A stretch of DNA of 64,000 nt from JAJDUF01 sp965238265. GTDB taxonomy: Bacteria > Chloroflexota > UBA11872 > UBA12225 > JAJDUF01. The stretch is from NCBI GenBank assembly GCA_965238265.1, contig OZ250185.1, forward strand, positions 2,046,001-2,110,000, written 5' to 3'. The translations under genes and the position numbers were made by a program. Shown piece after piece: positions 40,999-49,164 of this stretch. The notes under the pieces were generated by a model. The model was not told the DNA's origin. It was given only the letters and a program-made list of their open reading frames with translations, and did not search any database. Position 1 is the first letter of the stretch. Each line of letters starts with the position of its first letter.

Positions 40999-41535
40999 AT
41001 GACGACGCCGGAGCCGCACAATCACAGGGACAGCGGCGGTGCGGCTCTGGCGCATCAGCGGTTGGTCTATGTCGGGCTGGGCAGCAACCTAGGAGATCGC
41101 GCCGCCTCGCTGGCGGCGGCGTGCGACCGGTTGGCGGCCGTTGGGGAAGTCGTAGCGGTCTCGCCCATCTATGACACGGAGGCGGTAACGCCGGAGCCGC
41201 AGCCGCGCTATTACAACCAAGTGGTCGCATTACAGACGGATCGTGGCCTCCGCGATCTGCTCGCGGCCTTTCAAGGCATCGAATACGAGCTTGGCCGGCG
41301 GCGGGGAGCACGTTGGGCGCCCCGGACGATAGACTTGGACATCCTCCTCGATGGTACGGCGGTGGTGTCGGAACCGGACCTCATTGTCCCGCATCCCCGG
41401 CTTGCGGAGCGCGCCTTCATGCTCATCCCCCTCGCCGACCTGGCGCCGGACATGATGCATCCCACCGCTGGGCGCACGATTGCCGAGCTGGCGGCTGCGG
41501 CGCCAGGACGCGACACCGTGCGTCGCCGTGGTTAG
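40999..41535 (+). CDS. folK: 2-amino-4-hydroxy-6-hydroxymethyl-dihydropteridine pyrophosphokinase
   Basis: HPPK makes the activated pterin for folate synthesis. The core begins RLVYVGLGSNLGDRAASL; later RYYNQVVALQT, GRRRGARWAPRTIDLDIL and IVPHPRLAERAFMLIPLADL are diagnostic. From ATG 40999 it has 178 residues; TTG 40987 is a second possible start. The first ~20 residues (MTTPEPHNHRDSGGAALAHQ) are encoded by a palindromic element that begins one base into the start codon, so the original start may have been displaced. 3' end overlaps the convergent MFS gene by 4 nt. Confidence 0.92.
   Translation: MTTPEPHNHRDSGGAALAHQRLVYVGLGSNLGDRAASLAAACDRLAAVGEVVAVSPIYDTEAVTPEPQPRYYNQVVALQTDRGLRDLLAAFQGIEYELGRRRGARWAPRTIDLDILLDGTAVVSEPDLIVPHPRLAERAFMLIPLADLAPDMMHPTAGRTIAELAAAAPGRDTVRRRG
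41000..41057 (+). repeat. Palindromic element at the start of folK (family 1, copy F)
   Basis: CGCCGGAGCCGCAC (41006-41019) pairs with GTGCGGCTCTGGCG (41039-41052) with one G-T pair; ends are TGACG and CATCA. Length 58 nt, same as the dtd and ATPase copies. The encoded PHN...GGAALA aligns with PHN...VAPLGLA of holB. Confidence 0.82.
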
Positions 41536-42824
41536 GCGGCTGGGACCGGCGCAGCGGGGCCACGCACGTAGGTATCGCGTAGGATCGTGTTGGAGAAGCT
41601 GACCAGCATCACGAGCAGGAAGGCGGCGCCGCTGATGGCCAGCACTAGAGGGCCGCTGATCACGTCGGCCAAGGTGCCGTTGAAGAGATTGGCGAGGGCC
41701 ATCACCCCGCCGGCGTGGAATGCATAGATGCTCGTCACGCGGCCCCGAATGGCATCCGGCACGAGCGATTGCATCATCGCCATCGTGATCGCCATGAACG
41801 CCGCCTGTGAGGCCCCGATGCCGGCGGCTGCGAGCAGTGCCAGCGGGAACGTAGGGGCGGCTGCTAACGCGAGGAGGCTCAGGCTGCTGGCGAAACCGGT
41901 CAACAGCAGCAGTTGTCCGCGTGCCCGCCGGTTCGCTACCCCGGCCAGGGCGAGCACACTCACGAGGGCGCCACCGCCGACAGCCATCATCAACGACCCG
42001 AAGCCGGACCCGCCGGCTGAGAACTGCTGGCGGGAGAGGACCGGTAGTACGGCCTCGAACGACATGGTGAGGGCGCAGTGCAGCGCGACCAAGACCAGCA
42101 GCGCGAGCAGCACACGGTCGTGGTAGACGTGCGTCAACCCGGCGAGCAGATTGTGTAAGGTGCCCTTCGTCGGGTCCAAGCGGCCCGTGGAAGCGGTCCG
42201 GATACGGAGGACTTGCACGAGGCCCAGTGCGTAGAAGCCGGTGCAGGCGAGGAACGCGCTACCCGGCCCGGCGATGACGAGCAGGAGCGCTACGATCCCT
42301 GGGCCGACCAGCTTCGAGCCGTGAATCGTGGCGGAGCTTAAGGCAACCGCATTGAGGATAAGCCGCCGCGGTACCAGATTGGGCACCAGTGCTTGCATTG
42401 TGGGCATGAGCGCCGCGCGAGCGAAGCCGTTGACCAATGAAAGTGCGACGAGGTGCCACACCTGCATGGTGCCGGTGAAAGCCAGGATGGCCAAGATCAG
42501 GTTGTGGCCGAGGTTCAGCGCGAAGGTGCCGGCCAGCAGTGTGCGCCGGTCGAGCTTGTCCGCCAGCAAGCCGACGAATGGCGGGACGACCAGGAGCGGA
42601 ATCATCGCGGCGAAGGTAGTCACGCCGACCAGCGCCGACGAGTTCGAGAGCGTGAACACCATCCAGCCGCGCGCGACGATCAGTCCGGACGCGGCCGCCC
42701 CGCCGAGGAGGCTGGCGAGCCAGAGGGTGCGATAGTCGGAGTAGCCGAGCGCCGGGAGGAACCGTGTAGCGACCGCGCGGCGTATAACTTCGAGGTCGAG
42801 CGCGTCACTGCGGGCGTTTGCCAT
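41532..42824 (-). CDS. Major facilitator superfamily transporter
   Basis: 430 residues with about 12 hydrophobic segments; GLLADKLDRRTLLAGTFAL is the conserved loop 2-3 motif and VPDAIRGRVTSIYAF the equivalent in the second half. Resembles enterobactin exporter/multidrug type MFS (MFS_3). Substrate not predictable. ATG 42824; the stop overlaps folK. Confidence 0.85.
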   Translation of the reverse strand: MANARSDALDLEVIRRAVATRFLPALGYSDYRTLWLASLLGGAAASGLIVARGWMVFTLSNSSALVGVTTFAAMIPLLVVPPFVGLLADKLDRRTLLAGTFALNLGHNLILAILAFTGTMQVWHLVALSLVNGFARAALMPTMQALVPNLVPRRLILNAVALSSATIHGSKLVGPGIVALLLVIAGPGSAFLACTGFYALGLVQVLRIRTASTGRLDPTKGTLHNLLAGLTHVYHDRVLLALLVLVALHCALTMSFEAVLPVLSRQQFSAGGSGFGSLMMAVGGGALVSVLALAGVANRRARGQLLLLTGFASSLSLLALAAAPTFPLALLAAAGIGASQAAFMAITMAMMQSLVPDAIRGRVTSIYAFHAGGVMALANLFNGTLADVISGPLVLAISGAAFLLVMLVSFSNTILRDTYVRGPAAPVPAA

Positions 42825-42871
42825 GCGCTTTGCCGTCTATCGCGGGTGGCAGGGCAAATGACGACGCCAGA

Positions 42872-42926
42872 TGACGGGCCAAAGCTGCACCACACCTGGC
42901 ACCATCCGTGCAGCTTTGGCCCGTCA
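42872..42926 (+). repeat. Intergenic palindromic element (family 1, copy G), perfect 19-bp stem
   Basis: TGAC + GGGCCAAAGCTGCAC (42872-42890) pairs without mismatch with GTGCAGCTTTGGCCC + GTCA (42908-42926); loop CACACCTGGCACCATCC. It lies in the MFS upstream region and lacks the bulged G of copies B and E. Confidence 0.88.
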
Positions 42927-42973
42927 GAACTGCACCACCGCTGACCATTTGATTGTGCGGCTCTGGCGCGTCA
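42916..42973 (-). repeat. Second intergenic palindromic element overlapping copy G (family 1, copy H)
   Basis: GTGCGGCTCTGGCGCGTCA (42955-42973) is the right half, sharing GTGCGGCTCTGGCGC with the folK copy. The left half TCAGAACTGCAC (42924-42935) pairs imperfectly and its outer bases are shared with copy G. The loop read on the minus strand has AATCAAATGG, identical to holB. Confidence 0.7.
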
Positions 42974-42980
42974 TAAGGAA

Positions 42981-43008
42981 AGCGCCCCCACGACTCGGCG
43001 GAGGCGCT
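42981..43008 (-). terminator. Possible terminator of the tRNA-Arg gene
   Basis: AGCGCC (42981-42986) and GGCGCT (43003-43008) close a hairpin with further G-C pairs; on the minus strand it is followed by TTCCTT. Located 17 nt after the tRNA. Confidence 0.4.
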
Positions 43009-43024
43009 CCAACTGGCTGCGGGG

Positions 43025-43098
43025 TACCCCGGGCGCGACTCGAACGCGCAACCTTTGGCTCCGGAGGCCAACGCTCTATTCCATTGAGCTACCGGGGC
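43025..43098 (-). tRNA. tRNA-Arg, anticodon CCG
   Basis: Minus-strand cloverleaf: acceptor GCCCCGG/CCGGGGT, D arm with AGCTCAATGGAATAGAGC, anticodon stem TTGGC/GCCAA around loop CTCCGGA (anticodon CCG), T arm GCGCG-TTCGAGT-CGCGC, discriminator A. No CCA is encoded. Confidence 0.92.
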
Positions 43099-43224
43099 AT
43101 GTCTTCTCGATAGTACCGCACTACACCGGGGCTGTCAAAAGAGCCGCAGTCCGCTCGTCCGGCTGATATGATCTACGCTGGGTGTGTTCGCGGCGCAGAG
43201 CCATTGTCGCTGGGCAGAGCAGGG

Positions 43225-43938
43225 ATGTCTTCGGTTTCCGTCGCGCTAGGACTAGAGCAGCGGGTCGTGTTGCTGGCCGGTGTAGAAGGTAGTGCCGGTG
43301 AGACCATCGCCCAGGCGTTCGCTGGCTCCGGCGCCTGGGTAGTGGTCCATAGCTGCCAGGACCTCGAAGGCACGAAGCGCATTGTGGACCGTATACGCTC
43401 CAACGGCGGCCGGGCGATGCCCGCCATCGGAGTAACGGACGATGCTGCGTCGGCGTGGGCTTTGATCGAGCGGATCGTGGCCGAATGGGCGCAGTTGGAC
43501 GTGCTGGTCTGCGACATGGCCGGTCTCGCCACGAAAGGGGACAGCGCCATTGTCGCCGACTCGTCCGCGCCGCCGGCGGTGCAATACCTGACTACCGAGG
43601 CCATCACGCGGATGCGGGCGGCGGGCGGCGGGCGGATTATCGTGCTCTTGCCGCCCGCCGCGGCCCAACAGACGGCCCCTGGCGCGTCGCCGGAGCAAAG
43701 CGCCGCGTGGATGCAGCGCCTGGCCGCAGCGGCGTCCGCCGATCAGGTGCCGGTCAATGCCGTACAGCGCACCGGGCACGTGGCAGCGGCCGACCTGGCC
43801 CGCGTGCTGCTGTTCCTCGGCAGCGCCTGGAGCACGGCCGTTTCCGGTTCCTGCCTGAGGCTATACGGTCGGAGTGCAGCGGAGCCGCCGCGCTCCCCCT
43901 CTCTATCGCTCGGCGATGGAGAGGAGGCCGGGGGGTGA
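43225..43938 (+). CDS. Degenerate short-chain dehydrogenase-like protein
   Basis: SDR fold is suggested by QRVVLLAGVEGSAGETIAQAF at the start (an altered glycine motif), AWVVVHSCQDLEGTKRIVD, and LDVLVCDMAGLA where NNAG is expected. GGGRIIVLLPPAA is the strand before the active site, but no YxxxK is present. So it probably lacks oxidoreductase activity. Start taken as ATG 43225; 43168 gives 19 more residues. The C-terminal PPRSPSLSLGDGEEAGG and stop derive from a dispersed repeat (CTCTCTATCGCTCGGCGATG...). 42 nt upstream of aconitase. Confidence 0.65.
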   Translation: MSSVSVALGLEQRVVLLAGVEGSAGETIAQAFAGSGAWVVVHSCQDLEGTKRIVDRIRSNGGRAMPAIGVTDDAASAWALIERIVAEWAQLDVLVCDMAGLATKGDSAIVADSSAPPAVQYLTTEAITRMRAAGGGRIIVLLPPAAAQQTAPGASPEQSAAWMQRLAAAASADQVPVNAVQRTGHVAAADLARVLLFLGSAWSTAVSGSCLRLYGRSAAEPPRSPSLSLGDGEEAGG

Positions 43939-43980
43939 GGCGCGCGGAGCGACACGATTTCTTGACATAAGGAGTTGCAG

Positions 43981-45933
43981 ATGGCCGATACGATGGCCGC
44001 GAAAGTCCTGCGAGACCATGTAGTGAGTGGCGAATTCGCACCGGGGAAGGAGTTGGGGCTGCGGGTGGACCAAGTGCTGCTGCAAGATGCAACGGGGACC
44101 ATGGCCTGCTTGCAGTTCGAGGAGTTGGGCCTCGACCGCATCCAGGTGCCGCTGGCCGTGCAGTACGTGGATCACAACCTGATTCAGCTGGACTTCAAGA
44201 ACCCGGACGATCACCGCTTCTTGCAGCGCTTCGCGGCGCGCTACGGCATGTACCTCTCGCGGCCGGGGAACGGCATCTGCCACTACCTGCATGTCGAGCG
44301 GTTTGCGCGGCCGGGGCAGGTGCTCGTCGGCGCCGACTCGCACACGACAATGGCCGGGTCGCTCGGCATGATCGCCATTGGCGCCGGCGGGCTGGAAGTG
44401 GCCGTCTGCATGGCCGGACATCCCTTTGAGATTCCGTCGCCCAAGGTGCTCGGCGTGGAGTTGCGCGGCGCCCTGTCTCCCTGGGTCCAGGCCAAGGACA
44501 TCATCCTGGAGCTACTGCGTCGCCGTGGCGTGAGTGGCGGGCTGGGCTTCATCTGCGAGTTCTACGGTGACGGCGTGCAGACGCTCAACGTCACGCAGCG
44601 TGGCACGATCTGCAACATGATCGCCGAGCTAGGTGCTACCGGGGGTATCTTCCCCTCCGACGAGCGGACCCGCGAGTGGCTGGTCTACCAGGAGCGGGAG
44701 GAGCACTGGCTGCCGCTGGCCGCCGACCCCGGCGCCAGCTACGACGACACGGAAGTCATCGAGCTGGGCGAGCTGGAGCCGCTGATCGCCAAGCCGTCCA
44801 GCCCTGGCAACGTCGTGCCGGTGCGCGAGGTAGCCGGGACACCGACGGCCCAAGTCTGCATCGGCAGCTCGGTGAACTCCGGCTACGAGGACCTGGCCAT
44901 CGCGGCAGCGGTCCTGCAAGACGAGGTGGTGTCCCCGGATTTGGTGATGACGGTCACGCCGGGATCGCGCCAAATCCTCGACACGCTCTCCCGCAGCGGC
45001 GTGTACCGCGACTTGGTCCTAGCGGGGGCACGGATGCTGGAGCCGGCGTGCGGACCGTGCGTGGGCATGGGGCAGGCGCCGCCGTCCGGGGCCGTTTCCG
45101 TGCGGAGTTTCGTCCGCAACTTCCCCGGCCGCAGTGGCACGCAAGACGATCAGGTCTACCTGTGCAGTCCCGCCACCGCGGCGGCCACGGCCCTGCGCGG
45201 CGTCATCACGGACCCCCGTGAGCTAGGCGCAGAACCAACGATCACGCTGGCCGACGGCAATCCCGCCGCCGATGACCGGCAGATCATCCCGCCGCTGCCG
45301 CCGGATGAGGCTGCCGAGGTGGAGCTGGTGCGGGGTCCGAATATCAAGGCGGCGCCGCCGCAGATACCTATGTCCGTTCCCCTCTCCGGCGAGGTGCTCA
45401 TCAAGGTCGGAGATGAAATCTCGACCGGCGACATGGCGCCGGACGGCGCCATCGTGATGGCGCTGCGGTCGAATGTCGAGGCGATGAGTGCGTTTGTCTT
45501 CCGGCGGCTCGACCCCACGTTCCCCACGCGGGCGCGGCAAACCGGTGGTGGGTTTGTCGTGGGGGGGCATACCTACGGCCAGGGATCGTCTCGTGAGCAT
45601 GCCGTCCTCGCGCCGAAGGCCCTCGGCATGCGGGCCGTGTTTGCCAAGTCGTTCGCGCGTATCCACCGCCGCAACTTGATCTCACAGGGTATTCCGCCCT
45701 TCACCTTCGCCGACGAGACCGATTACGACCGCGCTGCCCAAGGTGAGACCTGGGAGCTACCCGACCTACAAGCGGAGTTGCGCGCCGGGCGGGACGAGGT
45801 GCGGGTCCGGGTCAAGGAAACGGGCCGCACCTTCACCGTGCGCGCGGACTTCTCCGAGCGGGAACGAAATATCATGTTGGCCGGTGGCTTACTCGCCTAC
45901 ATTCGCGATCAGGGGCGTAATGGGGCGGTGTAG
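43981..45933 (+). CDS. acn: Aconitate hydratase, Aquifex-type
   Basis: TCA-cycle enzyme interconverting citrate and isocitrate with a 4Fe-4S cluster. About 650 residues, with swivel domain fused at the C-terminus: VGADSHTTMAGSLGMIAIGAG, cluster ligands CIGSSVNSG and EPACGPCVGMG, swivel motifs STGDMAPDGAIV and YGQGSSREHAVLAPKALG. Shorter than AcnA/AcnB (~890), consistent with the Aquifex/mitochondrial-like class. AAGGAG precedes ATG 43981 by 6 nt. Confidence 0.9.
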   Translation: MADTMAAKVLRDHVVSGEFAPGKELGLRVDQVLLQDATGTMACLQFEELGLDRIQVPLAVQYVDHNLIQLDFKNPDDHRFLQRFAARYGMYLSRPGNGICHYLHVERFARPGQVLVGADSHTTMAGSLGMIAIGAGGLEVAVCMAGHPFEIPSPKVLGVELRGALSPWVQAKDIILELLRRRGVSGGLGFICEFYGDGVQTLNVTQRGTICNMIAELGATGGIFPSDERTREWLVYQEREEHWLPLAADPGASYDDTEVIELGELEPLIAKPSSPGNVVPVREVAGTPTAQVCIGSSVNSGYEDLAIAAAVLQDEVVSPDLVMTVTPGSRQILDTLSRSGVYRDLVLAGARMLEPACGPCVGMGQAPPSGAVSVRSFVRNFPGRSGTQDDQVYLCSPATAAATALRGVITDPRELGAEPTITLADGNPAADDRQIIPPLPPDEAAEVELVRGPNIKAAPPQIPMSVPLSGEVLIKVGDEISTGDMAPDGAIVMALRSNVEAMSAFVFRRLDPTFPTRARQTGGGFVVGGHTYGQGSSREHAVLAPKALGMRAVFAKSFARIHRRNLISQGIPPFTFADETDYDRAAQGETWELPDLQAELRAGRDEVRVRVKETGRTFTVRADFSERERNIMLAGGLLAYIRDQGRNGAV

Positions 45934-45954
45934 AACTGGTCAACGCCGCCCTGT

Positions 45955-46083
45955 TTAGCACTCTTTCGTGAAGAGATGCTGGGTGTGACAGCCGGGGATG
46001 TCACGCTCTAGCGACTGCCTGAGTTCAGGCATCAGCGCGGGAACATCGAGGATCGCCTTGCTGAGTGTTTCACCCCGATCTGA
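45955..46083 (-). other. Open minus-strand frame after the GNAT stop, possible remnant
   Basis: Directly behind the GNAT gene's TAG, the same frame stays open for 42 codons (SDRGETLSKAILDVPALMP..., ending TKEC, TAA). It has no start and could be chance in GC-rich DNA or a decayed gene end. Confidence 0.2.
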
Positions 46084-46554
46084 CTACAGGACGTTGTACG
46101 CCGCCAAGCGATCCGCGAGCAGGGACTCCAACGTGGCGGCGCTCTTTTCGCCAGTGATCTCGATATAGAGCCGTGGTGTGAAGCCACACTTCAGATAGAA
46201 CTGCTCTGTATCGTCTGCCGCACCCATGAGCAGCCTGACCTTGCCGCGCTGTCGTGCCCGCCGCTCGGTCTCAGCCAGCAGTGCGGTGCCGACACCCTGA
46301 CGCTGGTACTCGGGAAACACTCCGAAACTGCTAATCAAGATGCTCCCGTCTCTTCCGCGATCCGATGCCAGCAATGCGCCTTGTACGGTACTTGCTTCCT
46401 CGGCCAGGAGCAGCCACTCCGGGTTGCTGCCGAACTGGCTGATGTACTCATCGAGATGCTGCTTCGCATGGGGCGCCGACCAGCCGAACAGCTCCGCAAG
46501 CCGGTTTTGCACGGCCGTAAGCTCATCGAGTGATGCAAAACCACGTATAGCCAT
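46084..46554 (-). CDS. GNAT-family acetyltransferase
   Basis: 156 residues from ATG 46554 (GGAGGGG 4 nt upstream). The acetyl-CoA loop is FPEYQRQGVGTALLAETER and the C-terminal QFYLKCGFTPRLYIEI completes the fold. Substrate unknown. Transcribed away from the amidohydrolase gene. Confidence 0.8.
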   Translation of the reverse strand: MAIRGFASLDELTAVQNRLAELFGWSAPHAKQHLDEYISQFGSNPEWLLLAEEASTVQGALLASDRGRDGSILISSFGVFPEYQRQGVGTALLAETERRARQRGKVRLLMGAADDTEQFYLKCGFTPRLYIEITGEKSAATLESLLADRLAAYNVL

Positions 46555-46730
46555 AGTTCCCCTCCGTAGCCTGACGCGGCACCCCGGGCTTTCCAGGATC
46601 AGGATTCCCAGGATGCGAGGATCAATAGGGTCGGGCGTTTGTCCTGCCCATCCTTCCATCCCGATAATCCTGATACTAACAGAAAAGAGCGTAGGGCCGG
46701 AAGCCTTGTCGCCCAGTCGGTATAATGCGC

Positions 46731-46736
46731 TGATTT
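46731..46736 (+). promoter_or_regulatory. Perfect -10 box before the amidohydrolase gene
   Basis: TATAAT 32 nt before the GTG start at 46768; no good -35 at 17 nt. Confidence 0.35.
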
Positions 46737-46767
46737 CTCCCCGTACTCCGCCGAGAGGGTGAGTAGC

Positions 46768-47901
46768 GTGTACGACTTGCGAATCACCGGTGGGACCGTG
46801 TTCGATGCCAGCCAGGACCTCGCGGCTCCGGCCGACGTGCTGGTGCAGGATGGGCGGATCGCGGCCGTTGGCGCCGACCTGGACGGAGCGGCGCGACAGA
46901 CGCTCGACGCGACCGGGCGCTACGTGACGCCGGGTCTCGTTGATCTCCATACCCATGTGTACTGGGGCGTCTCCCATTACGGCATTGTCGCCGACGAGAC
47001 GTGTCTGCCGCGCGGTGTCACGACCGCGGTTGACGCCGGGTCCTCCGGCGCCGGCACGTTCCCCGGCCTGCGTCGCTACGTTATCGAGCGGCAGCGGACC
47101 CGGCTCTATGCCTTCCTCCACGTCGCCTTGGCCGGCATGTTCTCGCAGGAGGTTGGCGAGTCTGCCGACGAGCGGCTGCTCGACGTGGACCGGGCCATCG
47201 CAACCGTCGAGGCCAATCGGGATGTCATTGTCGGCGTCAAAATCCGCCAGACCGACCGCCTCGTTGGCTCACTCGGCGCCCGCCCGCTACGCGACGCCAT
47301 TCGCGTGGCCGCGGCGACCAACCTTCCGGTGATGCTCCACATCGGGAACACCCCGGTACCGCTGGAAGACCTGCTGGCACTACTGCGGCCCGGCGATATT
47401 GTGACGCACTCGTTCCGAGGCGCGGTCCGGGACGGGTTGCTCGACCCGGACGGGCGCGTGCGGCCGGGGGTGCTGGAGGCGCGCGAACGAGGGGTCAAGT
47501 TCGATATCGGGCACGGCAGCGGCAGCTTTTCCTTCGATTCGGCCGAGCGGCTGTTGGCGCAGGGCTTTCTGCCGGATACGATTTCCAGCGACCTCCACCA
47601 CTATTCGCTGCCGGGGCCGGTCTATGACCTGGCGAACGTGCTGTCCAAATTCTTGTTCCTCGGCCTGAGCCTGGAGCAGGTGTTCGCGCGGGCGACGCTG
47701 GCGCCGACACAAGCGGTTGCCCTGGCCGACGGGCTAGGCACGCTCGGCACGGGTGCGCCGGCCGACGTGGTGATCTGGGAGCTACGCGACGAGGCCGTGA
47801 CCTTCATGGATTCTCTCGGACACGCGCGCGAGGCTCCGCGCCAGCTAGAGCCGGTAGCGGTAATGCAAGGCGGTCAAGTCGTGCGGTCGGCGCTTGAGTA
47901 G
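46768..47901 (+). CDS. Amidohydrolase/deacetylase-family metalloenzyme
   Basis: TIM-barrel metal hydrolase with about 377 residues. YDLRITGGTVFD and ADVLVQDGRIAAVG begin the composite domain; GLVDLHTHVYWG gives the HxH metal ligands, VGVKIR the likely carboxylated Lys, MLHIGNTP and THSFRG two His ligands, and SSDLHH the Asp. GTG 46768 is chosen since GAGAGG lies 9 nt before it, whereas GTG 46759 abuts it. Similar to the EF_0837-type deacetylases; substrate unknown. It heads a four-gene same-strand run to 50.7 kb. Confidence 0.82.
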   Translation: MYDLRITGGTVFDASQDLAAPADVLVQDGRIAAVGADLDGAARQTLDATGRYVTPGLVDLHTHVYWGVSHYGIVADETCLPRGVTTAVDAGSSGAGTFPGLRRYVIERQRTRLYAFLHVALAGMFSQEVGESADERLLDVDRAIATVEANRDVIVGVKIRQTDRLVGSLGARPLRDAIRVAAATNLPVMLHIGNTPVPLEDLLALLRPGDIVTHSFRGAVRDGLLDPDGRVRPGVLEARERGVKFDIGHGSGSFSFDSAERLLAQGFLPDTISSDLHHYSLPGPVYDLANVLSKFLFLGLSLEQVFARATLAPTQAVALADGLGTLGTGAPADVVIWELRDEAVTFMDSLGHAREAPRQLEPVAVMQGGQVVRSALE

Positions 47902-47948
47902 GACGGGGCCCGTCAGTCCTGGCGGTCGAGGAGAAGGGGATAACGAGT

Positions 47949-48263
47949 ATGGTCACACGCTTCTTACCGCCGGGTGGGCCCATGGCGCAACTGCAATTCG
48001 TGCTGGAGCGCGTGCGGGCGTTCCTCACGCCGCCGACGGAAGGCTGGGGGGTATGGAGTCCCGTGCTGTCGGAATGGTTCAACCCCGGTGGCGACCGCCC
48101 CTACCACTATGCTCGTGCCGAGGCCGAGCAGTTCCTGGGGCGTGCCCACATGGACTACCCTACCGGCGACTGGCGCCTCATGCGGGTGCCGCTCGACGAG
48201 AGCGGTGAGCAGTCCGGGCCGCCCGAGGAAGTAACGTCGTCCGAGCCAGCGGACAAGGCGTAA
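47949..48263 (+). CDS. Hypothetical small protein in the enzyme cluster
   Basis: 104 residues, soluble, with FVLERVRAFLTPPTEGWGVW, WFNPGGDRPYHYARAEAEQF and YPTGDWRLMRVPLDES. No family recognised. 47 nt after the amidohydrolase, so likely co-transcribed. Confidence 0.55.
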   Translation: MVTRFLPPGGPMAQLQFVLERVRAFLTPPTEGWGVWSPVLSEWFNPGGDRPYHYARAEAEQFLGRAHMDYPTGDWRLMRVPLDESGEQSGPPEEVTSSEPADKA

Positions 48264-48271
48264 TCCTGTGG

Positions 48272-48362
48272 ACCTAACCCCCGGCCCCTTCCCTCCAGGG
48301 AAGGGGAGGCATCGGGGCAACCTTTAGCCCCTTCCCTTCAGGGAGGGGGTTGGGGGTAGGTA
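48272..48362. repeat. Pair of inverted CCTTCCCT/AGGGAAGG repeats
   Basis: CCCCTTCCCTCCAGGGAAGG (48285-48304) and CCCCTTCCCTTCAGGGAGGG (48330-48349) with CCTAACCCCCGG and TTGGGGGTAGG flanks. Confidence 0.6.
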
Positions 48363-48405
48363 GGCATCTGTCAGGGGAGAGATCGTCTTGGGAAGGGAGC
48401 TACTG

Positions 48406-49146
48406 ATGCCGTTGGGTTATGAGGAAGGTTGGACGATCCCGGCCGATGCCCCCTTCTACCCGCCGCTGCCGGCCTACTACCGCCAGGTGCGATTTCAGTT
48501 CGTGTTCTTCCGGGCGGACCCCGCTGCCGTCGCAACCTTCCTACCGGCGCCGCTGGAGCCGGACCCGGACGGGCTGTGCGTGGCCGGCGGCCTCACGGTG
48601 CCGTTTTGCACCCATTACGGCCCCTTCGAGGAGGCCTTTGTGCAGCAGCGGTGCTCCTTCCGTGGCGAGCAGGGCTGGTACTGCTCTCACGTGCCCCACA
48701 CGGGACCGGCCGGTATCGCAGCCGGTCGTGAGGTCTACGGCACGCCCAAGGTCTTTGCCGCCATCACCGTCGAGCAGACCGAGCGCGTGATGTGTACCAC
48801 CACGCGCATGGCCGGCCGGCCGGTGATGACGATAGCGTCCACGATGGAAGTGCCGTGTAGCCCGGAGGAGATGGTGCGTCCGGCGCCGTCCTGGCGACTG
48901 AAGATCATCCCTCGCGCCGACGGTCCGGGGCCGGCCATCAAGCAGTTGATTGACGGTGCCTCAGCCCAGCGAGATGTGCAGGTCCATGCCACCTTTCGCG
49001 GCACCGGGACGGTCCAGTTTGCGCCGAATCCGTTGTGCGACCTGACTCCACTCGCGCCACAAGCCTACGTGAGCGCGTACTACCTGGAGACGAGCTTCGC
49101 CGAGGGCTATGCAAAGATCGTCCATGACTACTTGGCGGAAGCGTAA
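48406..49146 (+). CDS. Acetoacetate decarboxylase-like enzyme
   Basis: 246 residues from ATG 48406 (AAGGGAG 6 nt upstream). ADC fold with the Schiff-base Lys in AAGREVYGTPKVFA, the usual G-R-E-x-x-G-x-P-K signature, and VPFCTHYGPFEEAFV before it. Many ADC-like family members catalyse aldol/dehydration chemistry instead of decarboxylation; the cluster partners (amidohydrolase, enolase-superfamily) suggest a catabolic role. Confidence 0.82.
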   Translation: MPLGYEEGWTIPADAPFYPPLPAYYRQVRFQFVFFRADPAAVATFLPAPLEPDPDGLCVAGGLTVPFCTHYGPFEEAFVQQRCSFRGEQGWYCSHVPHTGPAGIAAGREVYGTPKVFAAITVEQTERVMCTTTRMAGRPVMTIASTMEVPCSPEEMVRPAPSWRLKIIPRADGPGPAIKQLIDGASAQRDVQVHATFRGTGTVQFAPNPLCDLTPLAPQAYVSAYYLETSFAEGYAKIVHDYLAEA

Positions 49147-49164
49147 AGCCGGTGCCTGGATTCC

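Noticed and set aside
42872..42973. Simple rho-independent terminator for the MFS gene or tRNA
   Set aside because: The hairpins share ends and loops with copies inside genes, lack U-runs and sit upstream of the MFS gene, so they are better explained as repeat elements.
45955..46083. A genuine small gene behind the GNAT gene
   Set aside because: No start codon or ribosome-binding site; such open frames are frequent by chance in this GC-rich DNA.
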